A DNA stretch of 64,000 nucleotides from Paragonimus westermani (taxonomy: Eukaryota; Platyhelminthes; Trematoda; Plagiorchiida; Troglotrematidae). Each line of letters begins with the position of its first letter. The first letter of the stretch is position 1. A model generated the notes under the pieces. The model saw nothing but the letters and a program-made list of their open reading frames with translations, was not told the DNA's origin and did no database searches. Positions 37,901 through 50,800 of the stretch are shown here, one piece after another. A program made the translations under genes and the position numbers. The DNA lies in contig QNGE01002690.1 in assembly GCA_008508345.1 (NCBI GenBank), positions 42,072 through 106,071 on the forward strand, given 5' to 3'.

Positions 37901-40900
37901 GTGGGAGGCCATTAATTTAGATTTTTGAAAAGGAAAACCGGTGGTTTACCAAACAACGAAGAGTCATGGTTTGGCATAAACGAAAAAAATATATAGCTGG
38001 CGTAGCTTACTTGCACATAACGTACTAGCCGTCTCTTCTTTGACAGTGTGATATGAGTGCGATGGTAATCTATCTGCGACTGTTAGCGCAATCGTAGTCG
38101 CAGTCACCGTAACGGCATATCCTCAGGCCATCACAGCATTTATAGTTCCTTAGCCTACCTTGAGCTTAAAGTCAATTGTGCGCAAATTTTCCTCGTCGAA
38201 CATAGGGGAGCCCGTCCGGATTGCGGTCCTTCGTACAGTACGGATCAAGCCCCCGCTCTCCCAATATATGAAATCGACATCACAACATGAAAGACTTACG
38301 TGGATAACATTCTCGTATTCCAGCACCTGAAAACTACGAGTTCGCTTGCCCACTTCAATCTGGCCGTGCAGCAGGTGCTTCGAAATCCATTCGTCGCTCA
38401 TTCTACGGACGTGCCCTAGCCAACGAAGCTTAATGAGCATCAGCATGGCTTTAATTCCGTCAGTTTGCACGCCAAAACAGCCCCGTATCCGGGCCCTTAG
38501 ATGTGTCTTAGACATTGCAAATGAAGCGGCGCAGACGTCACCAATTTCATCGATATAATGTTTCACTGTCGTTTAACAGCGTAGAAAGTACCAATGAGAG
38601 ACAAACAAGCAGCTTGAATTTTGTCCTCAGTATGCGGTTATTCCAAATCCGTCCTTCAAGAACTCTTAAAGGAACGCTAGCCATCGTCATACGAGCACAT
38701 AACTCGCGGTCCTCGAACAGACCTGTCGACAGACTACTGCCCAAATAGAGAAAATCTGGACAGCTAACGACAGGATCCTTTTTGATGCAGATCCAAGGTG
38801 TGAATATAGCACCTTGACCCGGAGAAGACTGAAGAAAAGAGAATGTACTGGTACCTAAAACAAATTTGGATGTCGCATTCACGAAAGCCGTGATTAGCCA
38901 ATGTGTGCAAATGGCACACTGTGATCTGCAAACCACAGCACGCGCAATGTTGAATTGCGTGCCAGACTCGGTGGGCCGAAACATCGAATATTCAACAGAG
39001 GATCATCTATGCAGTATTCAGCCTGAACATTATCCTTGGGCACTTTGGTCAGACAACAACTACAAGGTTGGAGCTAGGACATAACTCTGTTTCATGCCAG
39101 GAACAAAGTCGAAATCACCGGAGGTCGATCCACACAATTGTACCTTCACCTTCATACTCACGTACTTAGGTGAACATCGAAACCTACCGAGCACCCTCCA
39201 CAACGCTTTAGAATGAGAATCAAATGCATAGGTGGAATCCACAAGCAGGGTATACAGCGGCACTCCTGCCAGATTTGTCAAGCAGTGAGTACCATACTAC
39301 TTGCTCGAAATCCATACTGATCGTCGGTCTCAAAAACACTCACACTAGGTGAGCTCAGTGGGATTCTTGCTAGCACCATTCCTGCGCAACTCAACACAAT
39401 AATGTCTCTAAGTCATCAGAAAAATGGTGTAGCGAACAAGCCCGTTTTCGGTTATTCATCATCAGGCCAAATACATAACATTTATATGAAACAGAGTTGT
39501 CATGGCAAAGCGAACAAAACAAACGGCAAGTTCAAGTGAGGTCAGACACGTCATAGGCACACACGGAGACGACGTTTTGATACGATTATGTCACCATTAT
39601 GACGTAACTGGAACCATGGTGTTTTGATCAGTCATGGTGTGGATGTTTGCCCATGGCAACTTCAACGCCTGAACAAAGCGCTTCTGTGCGCACAAAGGTG
39701 GATTATTCAATCGAATTCCGATCACTTCAGCCGTGGCCAAAATTCGGCATCTGAGAGCTTTTGAGTGAATGCCGTTGAATCGGTAAATCGGACGAAAAGA
39801 GGAGGCCAGGTTGACAGTATGATTGGTATCAACGAGGTGTGCAACAATTGCGCTGGTAATCGTCTTGGTGACTCCGCTGTTGATCCAGGCTGGATGATGT
39901 TCACGCAAACATACGATCAGGACACCCTTGAACTCCTGAGGGATTACCTTACCGAGGTGGAATGAACCCAATGGGATAGGACACATTCCAGAACGGTGCC
40001 ACCGTGCTTCAGTTCCACCCTGTTAACACGTTTTCGTCCGCCGCCTTTCTGATTCACATTCTTCCAAAAGCTCTCTGCTGCTCTGGCCTTTCATGATGTT
40101 CTCCAGTTGAAAGCGCGAAAAGCCAGTCCCCGTCAATTAGTCCTTTAGTAGACTGGACGGATGAGACAAAAATTGTCTTAAGCGAATAGCAGAACTCTGT
40201 GTTGGCGCCCGTTGGTGTAGCTCTGCACCAATTCACTTCACTTTATCCATCAGTCGTCCTTGATCCCACAAAGCTGTTCGGTGAGATGACGGCGAAAGTT
40301 CCGAACATGACTCTTGATTTCATTCCTTGGGCCCGTCGTGGAAACAGCAAACGCTTTGTTCTGCCCTCGTATCAAACTGAAGATAACCGTATTGTTGTCA
40401 TCGAACCAACCAGGGCATTTTTGGCACTGAATACCGATTGTCGCAGTAATGGGTATAAGAATGTCCTTCAGGCGAACAGCACGAGCAGTAGTTTGATTAA
40501 AGATAAACAATAGCCGATTTTGACCGATATAAATTGAACATGATTTGCGTTGCATTTCAGAACTCTTCGGAAAGAAACAGCGCAACTTTTGCTCTTGTTA
40601 CAACTCGTCCGTAGTGCATACACTTGTCACAGTCGGGACTTGAATTCCGGTCACCATTTTATAAAGCATGTAGATGATGCATAAGTTAGATAGACCAAAA
40701 CCCCTTAGTATCTACCAGCCACCAAAATATCACTCTATCAACGGCGAAATTCGGGATTAGTGATTCTTTTCAATAGGGGCTCATTAAAAAATTTACCCGG
40801 AAGCCGCATAAGAAGGAAATTTTGAGCGACTTATGAAAACCGAGATCGTGTATTGCCTACCACTGACGAAAATATATGCATCAACAAGCCCTCATTGTTC

Positions 40901-41814
40901 GAAGGCAGATGACACCTGCGTTTAATCTGAAACTGCCGAGGGTCAACAGTGAGCTCAATGAGAGCGCGATAGGATCACCCGCGATGCTGCATCTAATAGG
41001 AAGGGGTAACGGTCGTTGTGATTACAAACGCTCAATCTCGATTACAGGTACATTAACGAAGTTGGACCTCAGAGAGCAATGGTGGTTTATGCAATATGAC
41101 CTCAGTTTATAGCCACACCCTCTCTACCACAAACTGCCAAGCGAATCGACTAACATGAGTGGATTCGACATGTGACGCAAAATAGGTGAAGCCGTAACTT
41201 CACCCGAAAGTTAACAGTGCACACAGAAACGAACGGAACAATATCCATATCAATCGTACCGCGCGGTCACGTGAAAAAAGTAAGGCGCTGAGTTGTAGAA
41301 ATGGGGTAACTGGTTCCGCGTGTGGAACGTGACCATAACTTGTTGTTGGACTGACGGACGAATGTTGGCAAGTGTCAGCAAACTACAGCACTCAATGGTT
41401 CATCAGCCGAATAAATTTACGCGTACCGAACTGCACGCTTTGTGATGGTACACCATAGTTAACTACCTACCATTCATTCGGTTTAATCACCGTGGTTAAG
41501 TGAGCTGATCGGAATCTACTGTACCGCACAGTACAGCATTTAAACGGCTTGGGACGGAGGTTTTGACTGCAGGCATAAAATGGACACCACAAACACTCGT
41601 TTTATGTTTGTTATGAAAACTCGCGGAGAAATCCAGCTCGAGAAAGAGGCATGTGCCATTCACACAATAGAAACCACGTGAACAGCGGATACTATTCGCA
41701 AATTTATGAGGTCAACTGTGGAAATTAAACAAGTCACCTTGAATATGAAGATGGAATAAAAACTAACAAGCATGCGGTGTGATCAATATGAGCTGAAGGA
41801 AAACTGAAACAACG

Positions 41815-41863
<49 letters not shown>

Positions 41864-44800
41864 ACTATCTTGTGCAACTGGTTGCTTCCGTCGTACAGAC
41901 AGTCCAACAGGATGAAACCGAACGTCAGCCTAAATCTATGGTTTATTTGCCGACAACCATGGCTATGGTGGCGGATTCGAACCTTCGTTATTCTGGACGT
42001 GCCTGCCTATATCTGGGCAGTCTGACGGTAAACGGTCGGAATGACAGCTGAATAACTTACGTTCCAGGCGAAAACCACCTATAACATTACAAATTAATCG
42101 ATGGCACACGTGAAAAACTGAAACGGTGTCCGCGAACTAAACGGTGTTAAATAATAGGATTTTTAAAACAAACTTCAAACGTCTAATATGCCCTGGGTAG
42201 AGGTTTGGTGAAGAAACGTTTGCAATGAGCATGCATCTAGGCCCCAGAACTTTCAGGCGAGAACAGAACCGCGATGGCACTATAGTAAGAACTGATAGGA
42301 GGCTGTTTAGCATGAATGGCATGCTACTAAGCGACGTCAATTCTACAGCTTTCGCATCATATGACTGTGCGGAAAGGGTCCAGGAAGTGCGTAGGAGCAC
42401 TGCCTAACGTAGATTCATATCAGTAAAGCCTCATAATGAGTAAGATCGAAAAAAAAACTGAAAATCTTGACTACTGACACGAGGTAGACTGCATGCAAAA
42501 CGGTTACATACAAGACAATTAACCCGTACGTCCAATTCACAAAATGACGTTAGCGATCGAGAAACAACTTAATTCGTCCCATGAAATTAGGATGTTAACA
42601 TTCACAAAGTCTAGGAAATCCCCAAATGAAAATCAGACAGTGCGTTAGCTTCCGTCCTACCCCCGTTTTCATGTCACAATTCAAGAGCAAATCTCCATGT
42701 TCTACAACAACCTTCTACGTAAATTAATTTATTTGCTCGTGTATGAGTACGTCGTATGTGAGCATTATTCTGCGTGAATGGATAATGATGTGAGCAAACC
42801 AGTTCAAAATGCTGTTGTTGCCCAACTGGCCGGCTGCAACCATCCCGCGAGCGAGACCATTTGCAGAGTGCCCCCAGACAGAACAAGTTAAAAATCCGCG
42901 TATTAGTGGATCGTCAGTATCCAAATGCTAAACCCCGATTTTTTTAGTTCACAAGAAGCTCGTTCAAACATCTAGCCTATACTGGCCTCCAATCCAAATC
43001 GGGCTCTGACAAGGAACAACTTTTTGCGTAACTGTGCAGTCCGCAATCGCTCTAATGACCGACTGTCTAACTCAGTGGCCCTGGTGACTACTCAAATAGA
43101 CTGTAACGAAGATGACGAACGGACAGAAAACAGGACACGCCGGTGATCAGATACATCATCAGAAATGACGCGCTGTCAAAACCAACGGTGATCCTACGTC
43201 CCCATTAACCTTTGTGTTCACTTGAATGCCATTTTTTTATTTTGCCGAGAACCACTTCGTAAAAGTATACACACACGCAATTCATTTTCATATGTTACCT
43301 GTAAACATACTATTTGAAAATCAGAAAGCCGTTTCTCAATATAGGCAAGTAAATAAACATGCTACATTCGGTTCCCATCAACTGACCATAATTTCCATCC
43401 CTATCGCTCTGAATGGCCCAAGCGCGACAACACAAGGCCGCAATGCTGTCGTGTGTGCACACATTAACAGCCCATCACTTCCCAATCGGAAAACTATTGA
43501 CCCAATCGTATTACACGGAATCGCTTCAGTGTATGCACACCTCAAATTTTCATAACTAATCCAAGTACAGCAACGCGCGCATGAACACGCTTCCGCTTAT
43601 AGATAAAATGAAACAGAAGGAGGAAAGCGAGGTCAACCCCATGATTACCATACTCCGCTGCCAGACGCCTATTCAAATAAGTAAACCGCACCTCTAACAC
43701 AAAGGTCGAAAGTGCTCAAATCAAACGGCAGCATCCAAGGGCTCCAAATTCGCCCAAGCAAACGCAAAACGACAGAGGGAGAAGTTCATCAGATCACGAA
43801 CGGACATTTTCTGTCGCCCGCCAATATCAGATTTTGATTTCACCATGCCTATCACCTGACGCTGTTTCCTAGTTTCACTGGTTAGTAGTGACGAATGGAG
43901 TATATTCGGTGCAACTTAGATTGAAAAACGCAATGTGAACGTTGTAGTAGTAGTAGTATACATCCACGCGGATTAATCGGAAATGATTTATTATTTGAAT
44001 AAAACTGCGATAGATTTCATCTACAGCATATCAACCGCGTTTATTTCCAATTCATCTAGTAGTAAGCAACCTAATCACGAGTTTGTCGGTACTAACAGCA
44101 ACAATCAAAAATCAACTAGTGGAAATCAGGTGAAGGCCTACGTAGATGGAAACAAAGCAGCGCATGCATACACAATGAAGAATATACGGACGAAAGTTCA
44201 TAATGATCTTGTACAGCAGTTGCTAAATTCCGGCACAAAGAATAATTACCAGTACGCTTGAGGTTGGCAACAGAATTGGTCATGTTTGCCGATGCTCAGA
44301 GATAGACCGTTGGCGATGAGTTCGCAATACTAGGCAACCATCAGAACATTACGTACGCCATTTGAAAAATGAACGAACCAGCAGAGAATAAATGAAGCAC
44401 GACCGATAACAAAAGCTACAGATTACAGGCGAAGAGAACAAAAATGAACACAACATTGGTTTTTAGTTAAACAAAATGATAGCTAAGATAACACACATAA
44501 CAAATGTCATGGGCATGACAGCTCAGATTAGCGTGCCGTATTTCAAATGGAAGATCCGGCATTCGAACCAGGACTCCGTTGACTGTTGGTTCCTCAGATA
44601 GGCAAGTTCGCACCTTTAAAAATCCGTCAGGTCTGCATAACATTACGCCTTGCAAGTTCCTCTGAAGACTGAGGACATTTCAAACTTGTGCCAGTTACCG
44701 TCAGATTACAGAAGCTGGCATATCTAAACGAAGACGCCACATGAATCACACATGGCCCAAACCCGCGATAGACTCGGGAAGGGATTTGAAATGAATAGAA

Positions 44801-47800
44801 ACACACTTAATATAAAAGCATATCCGGAGTAACAAGCTTACTCTGATCTCTTTCTGAATGTCTCCAACATCAGGTTTAATATTTGACGCAATATTCAAGT
44901 CTCTGCAACGAAGGTGCAAGAAAATACCGAGCAAAATTGGTGATAAATAATCACGTGTATGACGTACTGCTATATGGTTCACTGACACTGTTAAAAAGTG
45001 GACATACATGAAAGTGCACCCAGTTTTGCTCAGAGCGATGGGGTACAACTGAATGATCACGTCCCCAGAAGCCCGACAACGGCATACTCACCAAAACAAA
45101 GTGACTAAGGTGTGGGAAACGCAAGAGCCACAGAAAACCAGAGAGTTGTATGCATTTTTCACCATAAAGTTAAATGCGCCGATTCAAAGACCAAGGGCCA
45201 CTACCTTACTTTGCGTGATGGGAGACGAAGGGGATGAAGTATGACGTCCCAGAGTAGGTATACTCACTATAATTTGCGTATCAGATTCGTCAAAATAAAT
45301 CATGCTTCGAAATCAAATCTATATATCCAGATGGGCCACACTAACAGAAACAAGTGAGACAATGAATTACAAATCAATAAACATGGAAGAAATCGTCAGG
45401 GTCAACTGCGAACGGCTGACCAGACGCCCAAAGAATTGAGAAATCACAGGAAGAAAATAGCGAAAATGAATCTGTATACAAAGAGTGCAAAACTCACGAA
45501 AAAGCAGCATGGTGCTTATAATGTGCAAAGTTATTGGCAGATCCGAAGAGGCTAGTGAGAACGCAAGATGGATTAAATAAATCCGATGAGATAAGAGAAT
45601 GCACTCACCAGCTTAAGAGTGTACTCGTATGAACGTGTGGTCCGCGGAGCAGTGCTAGGTTATTCGTTCTTTTGTGAAACAGATTTGGATTTCTGACGAA
45701 GAACCGGTTAGCAAGTCATACGCATTACCGGCGGCAAACAAAGTGATTCGAGAGAACTGTCGAATCAGTTTTGCGTAAATCTATATCCTGTTACCAATAA
45801 TATAACTTGATGAACAGTGGTCTGGTGAAACCGAATAGATGACATTATCATCATATAACAATCAAAATCATGCAAGGGATAGCGCCAGTTAATAGGTTAT
45901 AATAAAGAACGAACGACCTCACTTGCTCCACGTTTAGGGGCACACAAGCCTAAGTGGTGGTTGGGTCGTGTTCCAAGGTTAACTAATCACTTGTTACACC
46001 AAAGCACTATTTACCGACATCGTAGCCGATTGCTGAAAGATATGAGGTGGGCAAACGGATGACTAGAATAGTGAAACGAAGACAGTTACCGGTTGATCAG
46101 CCAATGTAGGCTGGGATCGCCCCTTAACCTACAGCCTACGTGATATATACAATGTAGGGTCAGGGACGTCAGATATTATCGTCACCCGACCTGTTCGTGA
46201 AGAGCGTGTAAACAGACGTAGGTTCTCAACCAGAGCGTGTTTCGAAAAATCAGGATATGCGATCAGCTAGTCAAATGATAAAAAGCATGGTCAGCACTGA
46301 CAGATCCGAATGCTCCGTGTAGTACCGGTACGCGTACCTAACTGGACACCGTTCATTAGGACTGTCAATGGTTGGATATACAAAAGCGAGTTTGAACTGC
46401 AACGAAGAGATCACGAACATGGAATACTCAGACCACACCGCTGAAAGAAATTAGCAGGTACTGCCTGACAGGCTACAGATAGTAGCTGATATTTCAGCTT
46501 GTCAACACCCAAATGAATGATGATCGATGTAGGCAATAATAGTTTTCTCGCATTACGAAACGATTTCCGATACTGCTGGGGTGAACGGTTGATAGGATCA
46601 CAATATCACATCCGGTCATGTAAAGAGCCATTTGCGAGGATATTAATGATTTGGGTTAAAAAGCGTATTGTCGATGCAAAAGAAGACACAGTTTGCGATA
46701 TGCTAACACTTCGTTTACTCTCATCCGTCGTAAAAGTAAAACGTACAGGTTATGTGTAACAGACATATAGGGGGTAGATAGGGTGTGGACGCGCACACAA
46801 TCACACCACAGCAACCCGATGGGTTGCTTCAACCACTTTTGTGCCCATAATGCCGGCTAGTGAGGTCTGATCAAAATAGCTCCACCAAAGACCAGTAGCT
46901 TCGTGTTCTGATGACATAACAATATTTCGAATGATCTAAGTGGACCAACTTGTTGACCTGGTATCATAAGGTGTCTGACAATTGATGATGCGGATTCACC
47001 GGTTTGAGGTTGTTATGTCATCAGTTGTTTTAACCACTTCGGGAAGTGTTCTACAACTCACTGAGATAGCTCTCGGTCTCTTCTACCTGCGTAAACGTCA
47101 TTACCACTGCAAATGAACTGGTAGACGTGAGAAACAGAACAGTTAGACAAACTGCGTTCGCGATTGTGTAGAACTGATCCTTTAGTGGTTTGAACCAAGC
47201 GTAATTGGGCAACCGCATACACAAGGGATAGGGCAGACTTCAATTTGTGCTTAACGCCGTTTGCCAGATGATCCCCTTAGAATTGCATATGTGGAGGTGT
47301 ATCTTTCTTTTGAGCTGTTTGAACTGACTCATTGCACTCGTTCGCCACGTTGTCTATGAACTTTTCAGGTTACCATTTGCCTGTAACGTTTTTACCAGCA
47401 TCTCTTATTCCATCTACAGCTTATAGGGGTGCGAATACGCCTGGCCCTATGAAATAGGTAGTTGACCTAACCCCACTTGTGTGCTATCGGGACAAAGCTT
47501 CAGAACTGGAGGTGTTTGCTACCACATGTTGCTTCGCGATGGACTGATCGTTGCAATATCCCATCCTCACGTCTGGTGATGAGTACACCTGGAAACTGTC
47601 CTTCAGGCAATGGGAATAATATTTTGCGAATAGGGTCCAGAATGTCAAATAGCTATCAAGGTGAATTTTTCACACACAAAATTGGCCGCAAAGGTGCTCC
47701 ATCCTTATGTATTTTTGGTGTATCTCTCATTCGTGGGGTTTCCGTACCAATTGTCTTCGTCCACCCATACTGATTTTGAGAGGTATGACCTTGCAACAAC

Positions 47801-50800
47801 AGTATATGGAGTTGCCTCGACATCTGTTTTACCCGCAGTATGCTATTTTCAAGCATTTTATTCTCCTCAAACTTTCCTTGGTCCTCCAAAATGGTATTCA
47901 TTTTCCTCATATAATCGTCCTTAATCATAATGACAGCACTGGAGCCTTAATCCGACTTTAGAAACACCAAATGCTGCATTTTTCTCAGTTCCTTCATGGC
48001 CTGATCGTGCCCCTGTTTGAGACAACATTTCTGGCGAATGAGTGCTGCTGAAAATTAGAAATATTTACCAATTCTGCAAGAAACCAATCCGTCTCAAAAG
48101 AAGACATCGGCGACTGATCCTTCAATTGATCACACAATCAAGTTGAACTTGCGTATTCAGCCTGTAAGCTCTTCGAGGTGGCATTTCGAATTTCAGTCCA
48201 AGAGCGAGAACATCCAGTTGAGTTTGTGTGAAATGAGTTAGCGAGTGATAGTGTGTATGCTTTAAACCAACACCAGGAAATATGCTGATGTTGGCTGACC
48301 GTGCAATTGAAGGGGGACCATCTGGAAAAAAGGCGTTAAGCACAAATTGAAGTCTGCCCTATCCCTTGTGTATGCGGTTGCCCAATTACGCTTGGTTCAA
48401 ACCACTAAAGGATCAGTTCTACACAATCGCGAACGCAGTTTGTCTAACTGTTCTGTTTCTCACGTCTACCAGTTCATTTGCAGTGGTAATGACGTTTACG
48501 CAGGTAGAAGAGACCGAGAGCTATCTCAGTGAGTTGTAGAACACTTCCCGAAGTGGTTAAAACAACTGATGACATAACAACCTCAAACCGGTGAATCCGC
48601 ATCATCAATTGTCAGACACCTTATGATACCAGGTCAACAAGTTGGTCCACTTAGATCATTCGAAATATTGTTATGTCATCAGAACACGAAGCTACTGGTC
48701 TTTGGTGGAGCTATTTTGATCAGACCTCACTAGCCGGCATTATGGGCACAAAAGTGGTTGAAGCAACCCATCGGGTTGCTGTGGTGTGATTGTGTGCGCG
48801 TCCACACCCTATCTACCCCCTATATGTCTGTTACACATAACCTGTACGTTTTACTTTTGCGACTGATGAAAATAAACGAAATATTAACGTATCGCAAGTT
48901 CTCTTTTTACACTGATGAGGTTGTTAAAGGAAACCCAATATTTCGAAAATGTATTAGAAAGCATACGCATGAGAGCAGATAAGTTACACCAAGAGTTGTC
49001 AATTACAAAAACAGAGCCAGTTCCATATCTGTTTTGAGAATCTCTCGACGTTTACATTCGAGCTTACGTTGACTGAGAGGTCCACTACTGACTCGCGTGT
49101 TAGGGTAATTGTGAACCTGTCGCACATGTGATGGGGCTTCAGTTGCCACACCATGACCATGGATACGATGAGTTCAGAGGGATCACGAACAGAGTGGCAG
49201 AAGTCAAGAGTTCAAAAGCCAGTGAGATGTAATCAGTTAGGAAAAAACAGACCCAGTGTACTGGAGGGTACTGCCACTGCAAGATATAATGACAACGCTA
49301 ACAAACCTGTAACTGTTCTCTAAACTGTTATCCAAATCCTGTAGCCGATCGAATAATGTCTTCTTCTTTTTCCAAACATAAATTTCGTTTGCCAACTCCG
49401 GGATAACTAAGTATGTGCGCCAACCTACGGTTTTCTTCGACTTTAATATGTCACCAAAGATGTGGTCACCCACGTATAGAACATCCTTGCCTCGCGCACC
49501 GATCAGGTTGGAGAACACTTGACAAGATCCTACAAAAAGGGAAAAGATGTGTCAGATGGTAGCTGCGTGTAAAGAAGACAAAGTGATGATGTAATACCCC
49601 TCTCGAGGTGGCTGTCATGCAACGAGCAGGTAAAAATAATTAGATGACACAAGCCGGACTGAAATGATTGGAAAGGGCGTATGAGTTAACCAATAAACTC
49701 TGCAGAAAATGTGTGACGAGTATTACTCCAAGGCGCCGGGTCCTATACATGAAAGACCAAACAGTGCCAAGCTGCTTAAACCTACACAGCAACGCTGAAG
49801 GTAAGTGAGGTCTGAATAGACTCGTGTATAGCTCGTAATCGGCAATGTAACCCGCAGGCAACCTTAACACACCCCAACCCAAAAAGGTTGAACGCAAATT
49901 ACCCGCCTGTTCTGGGGTCCACCGCTAGGGCTCAATTGAGAAAACCACCATCAACACACTCACACCTTGTAAGCACAGCTACATGTTGTGAGAACAGGAT
50001 GACATATGTAACATGTCTTTCACATCCACTCTATTGTCAGTATTAGGTCGGGAATCCGATTAACCATCAAATCACCAGACGTTTAAAGCTAGAATCTCGG
50101 TAGGTCTTGAGGATTTCAAACAGAGACGAACATGGGTCAGCTTTAGCCAGTGAACCGACATGCATGACCAAGAATGAAGGGTAGAGATATCAATGGATGG
50201 GTAAAGATACACAGCCTAAACCTCTAAATCCACACTGAAAGAGTATGGCTGACTAACGATGAACGACTGCTACAATTAAGAACCCGAATTCTGACCTCAG
50301 ATTTGCCGACAGAATGACGTAATGCAATGCGTGGGATCGACCGCAGGAGTCGGCGGGCAACGAATTCAGTACACCTGGCGTCATCAGGCCCTACCAACTA
50401 CGTCTCGCGACTGGAAAGTGAAATCCTTAACTGTGGTTCTACAGGTGCGGTCAAGTCTGGGAGGAAATACGTCAAACGTTGTAAAACCAAAATTTCTCAA
50501 GTGATTGCAAAATGAATTCCAAACGGGGTCAACCCCCGAACTTTGGGTTACTCCGAACATCTGCATGATGCGTAACATTTGTGTTGGCACACATTCTGGT
50601 TACACACTACATCGGTGCCCGCAGGATCGCTAACTTCTCAGAATCGATTCGAAAATGTCCGTAACGCCTTTTGAAGATGGCTAAAAGACGCTATTCAAGA
50701 AAGGCTGCGACCAGGGATTTTCACCCATGAATCGCGGTTAGGGGGTCAACTGTCCATAACAAATGAATGTTGCAAGATATGCGGAAATGTACAGCAATGA

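Larger units (their letters stand above)
46687..48343 (-). mobile_element. Penelope-like element, N- and C-terminal parts, in NT5C2 intron
   Basis: In order on the minus strand: an N-terminal block ([20 protein letters not shown], about 48190-48250), [18 protein letters not shown] (47870), GTETPRM and [14 protein letters not shown] (about 47690), NGNLKSS (about 47370), VYAVAQLRL (47220), [20 protein letters not shown] (GIY-YIG, about 47060-47130), the tail hairpin (46810-46828) and the hammerhead-like end. The RT palm between LRPIL and the C-terminal part is not found and the gap is too short for it, so it is deleted. Stops break the rest. Its last 527 bases are repeated exactly, inverted, at 48332-48858. 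Confidence 0.87.
48332..48900 (+). mobile_element. Penelope-like element, 5'-truncated, head to head with the minus copy
   Basis: Carries only the last part of the element: [34 protein letters not shown] (GIY-YIG, about 48450-48530), HFPKWLKQL after a stop, the tail hairpin (48762-48780) and the hammerhead-like 3' end. It starts abruptly at 48332, overlapping the first bases of the minus-strand copy, an arrangement reported for Penelope elements, which often have an extra partial unit beside the main one. Confidence 0.87.

Noticed and set aside
40199..40513. Plus-strand ORF of 104 codons
   Set aside because: It lies antisense to the minus-strand PLE remnant and has no independent support.
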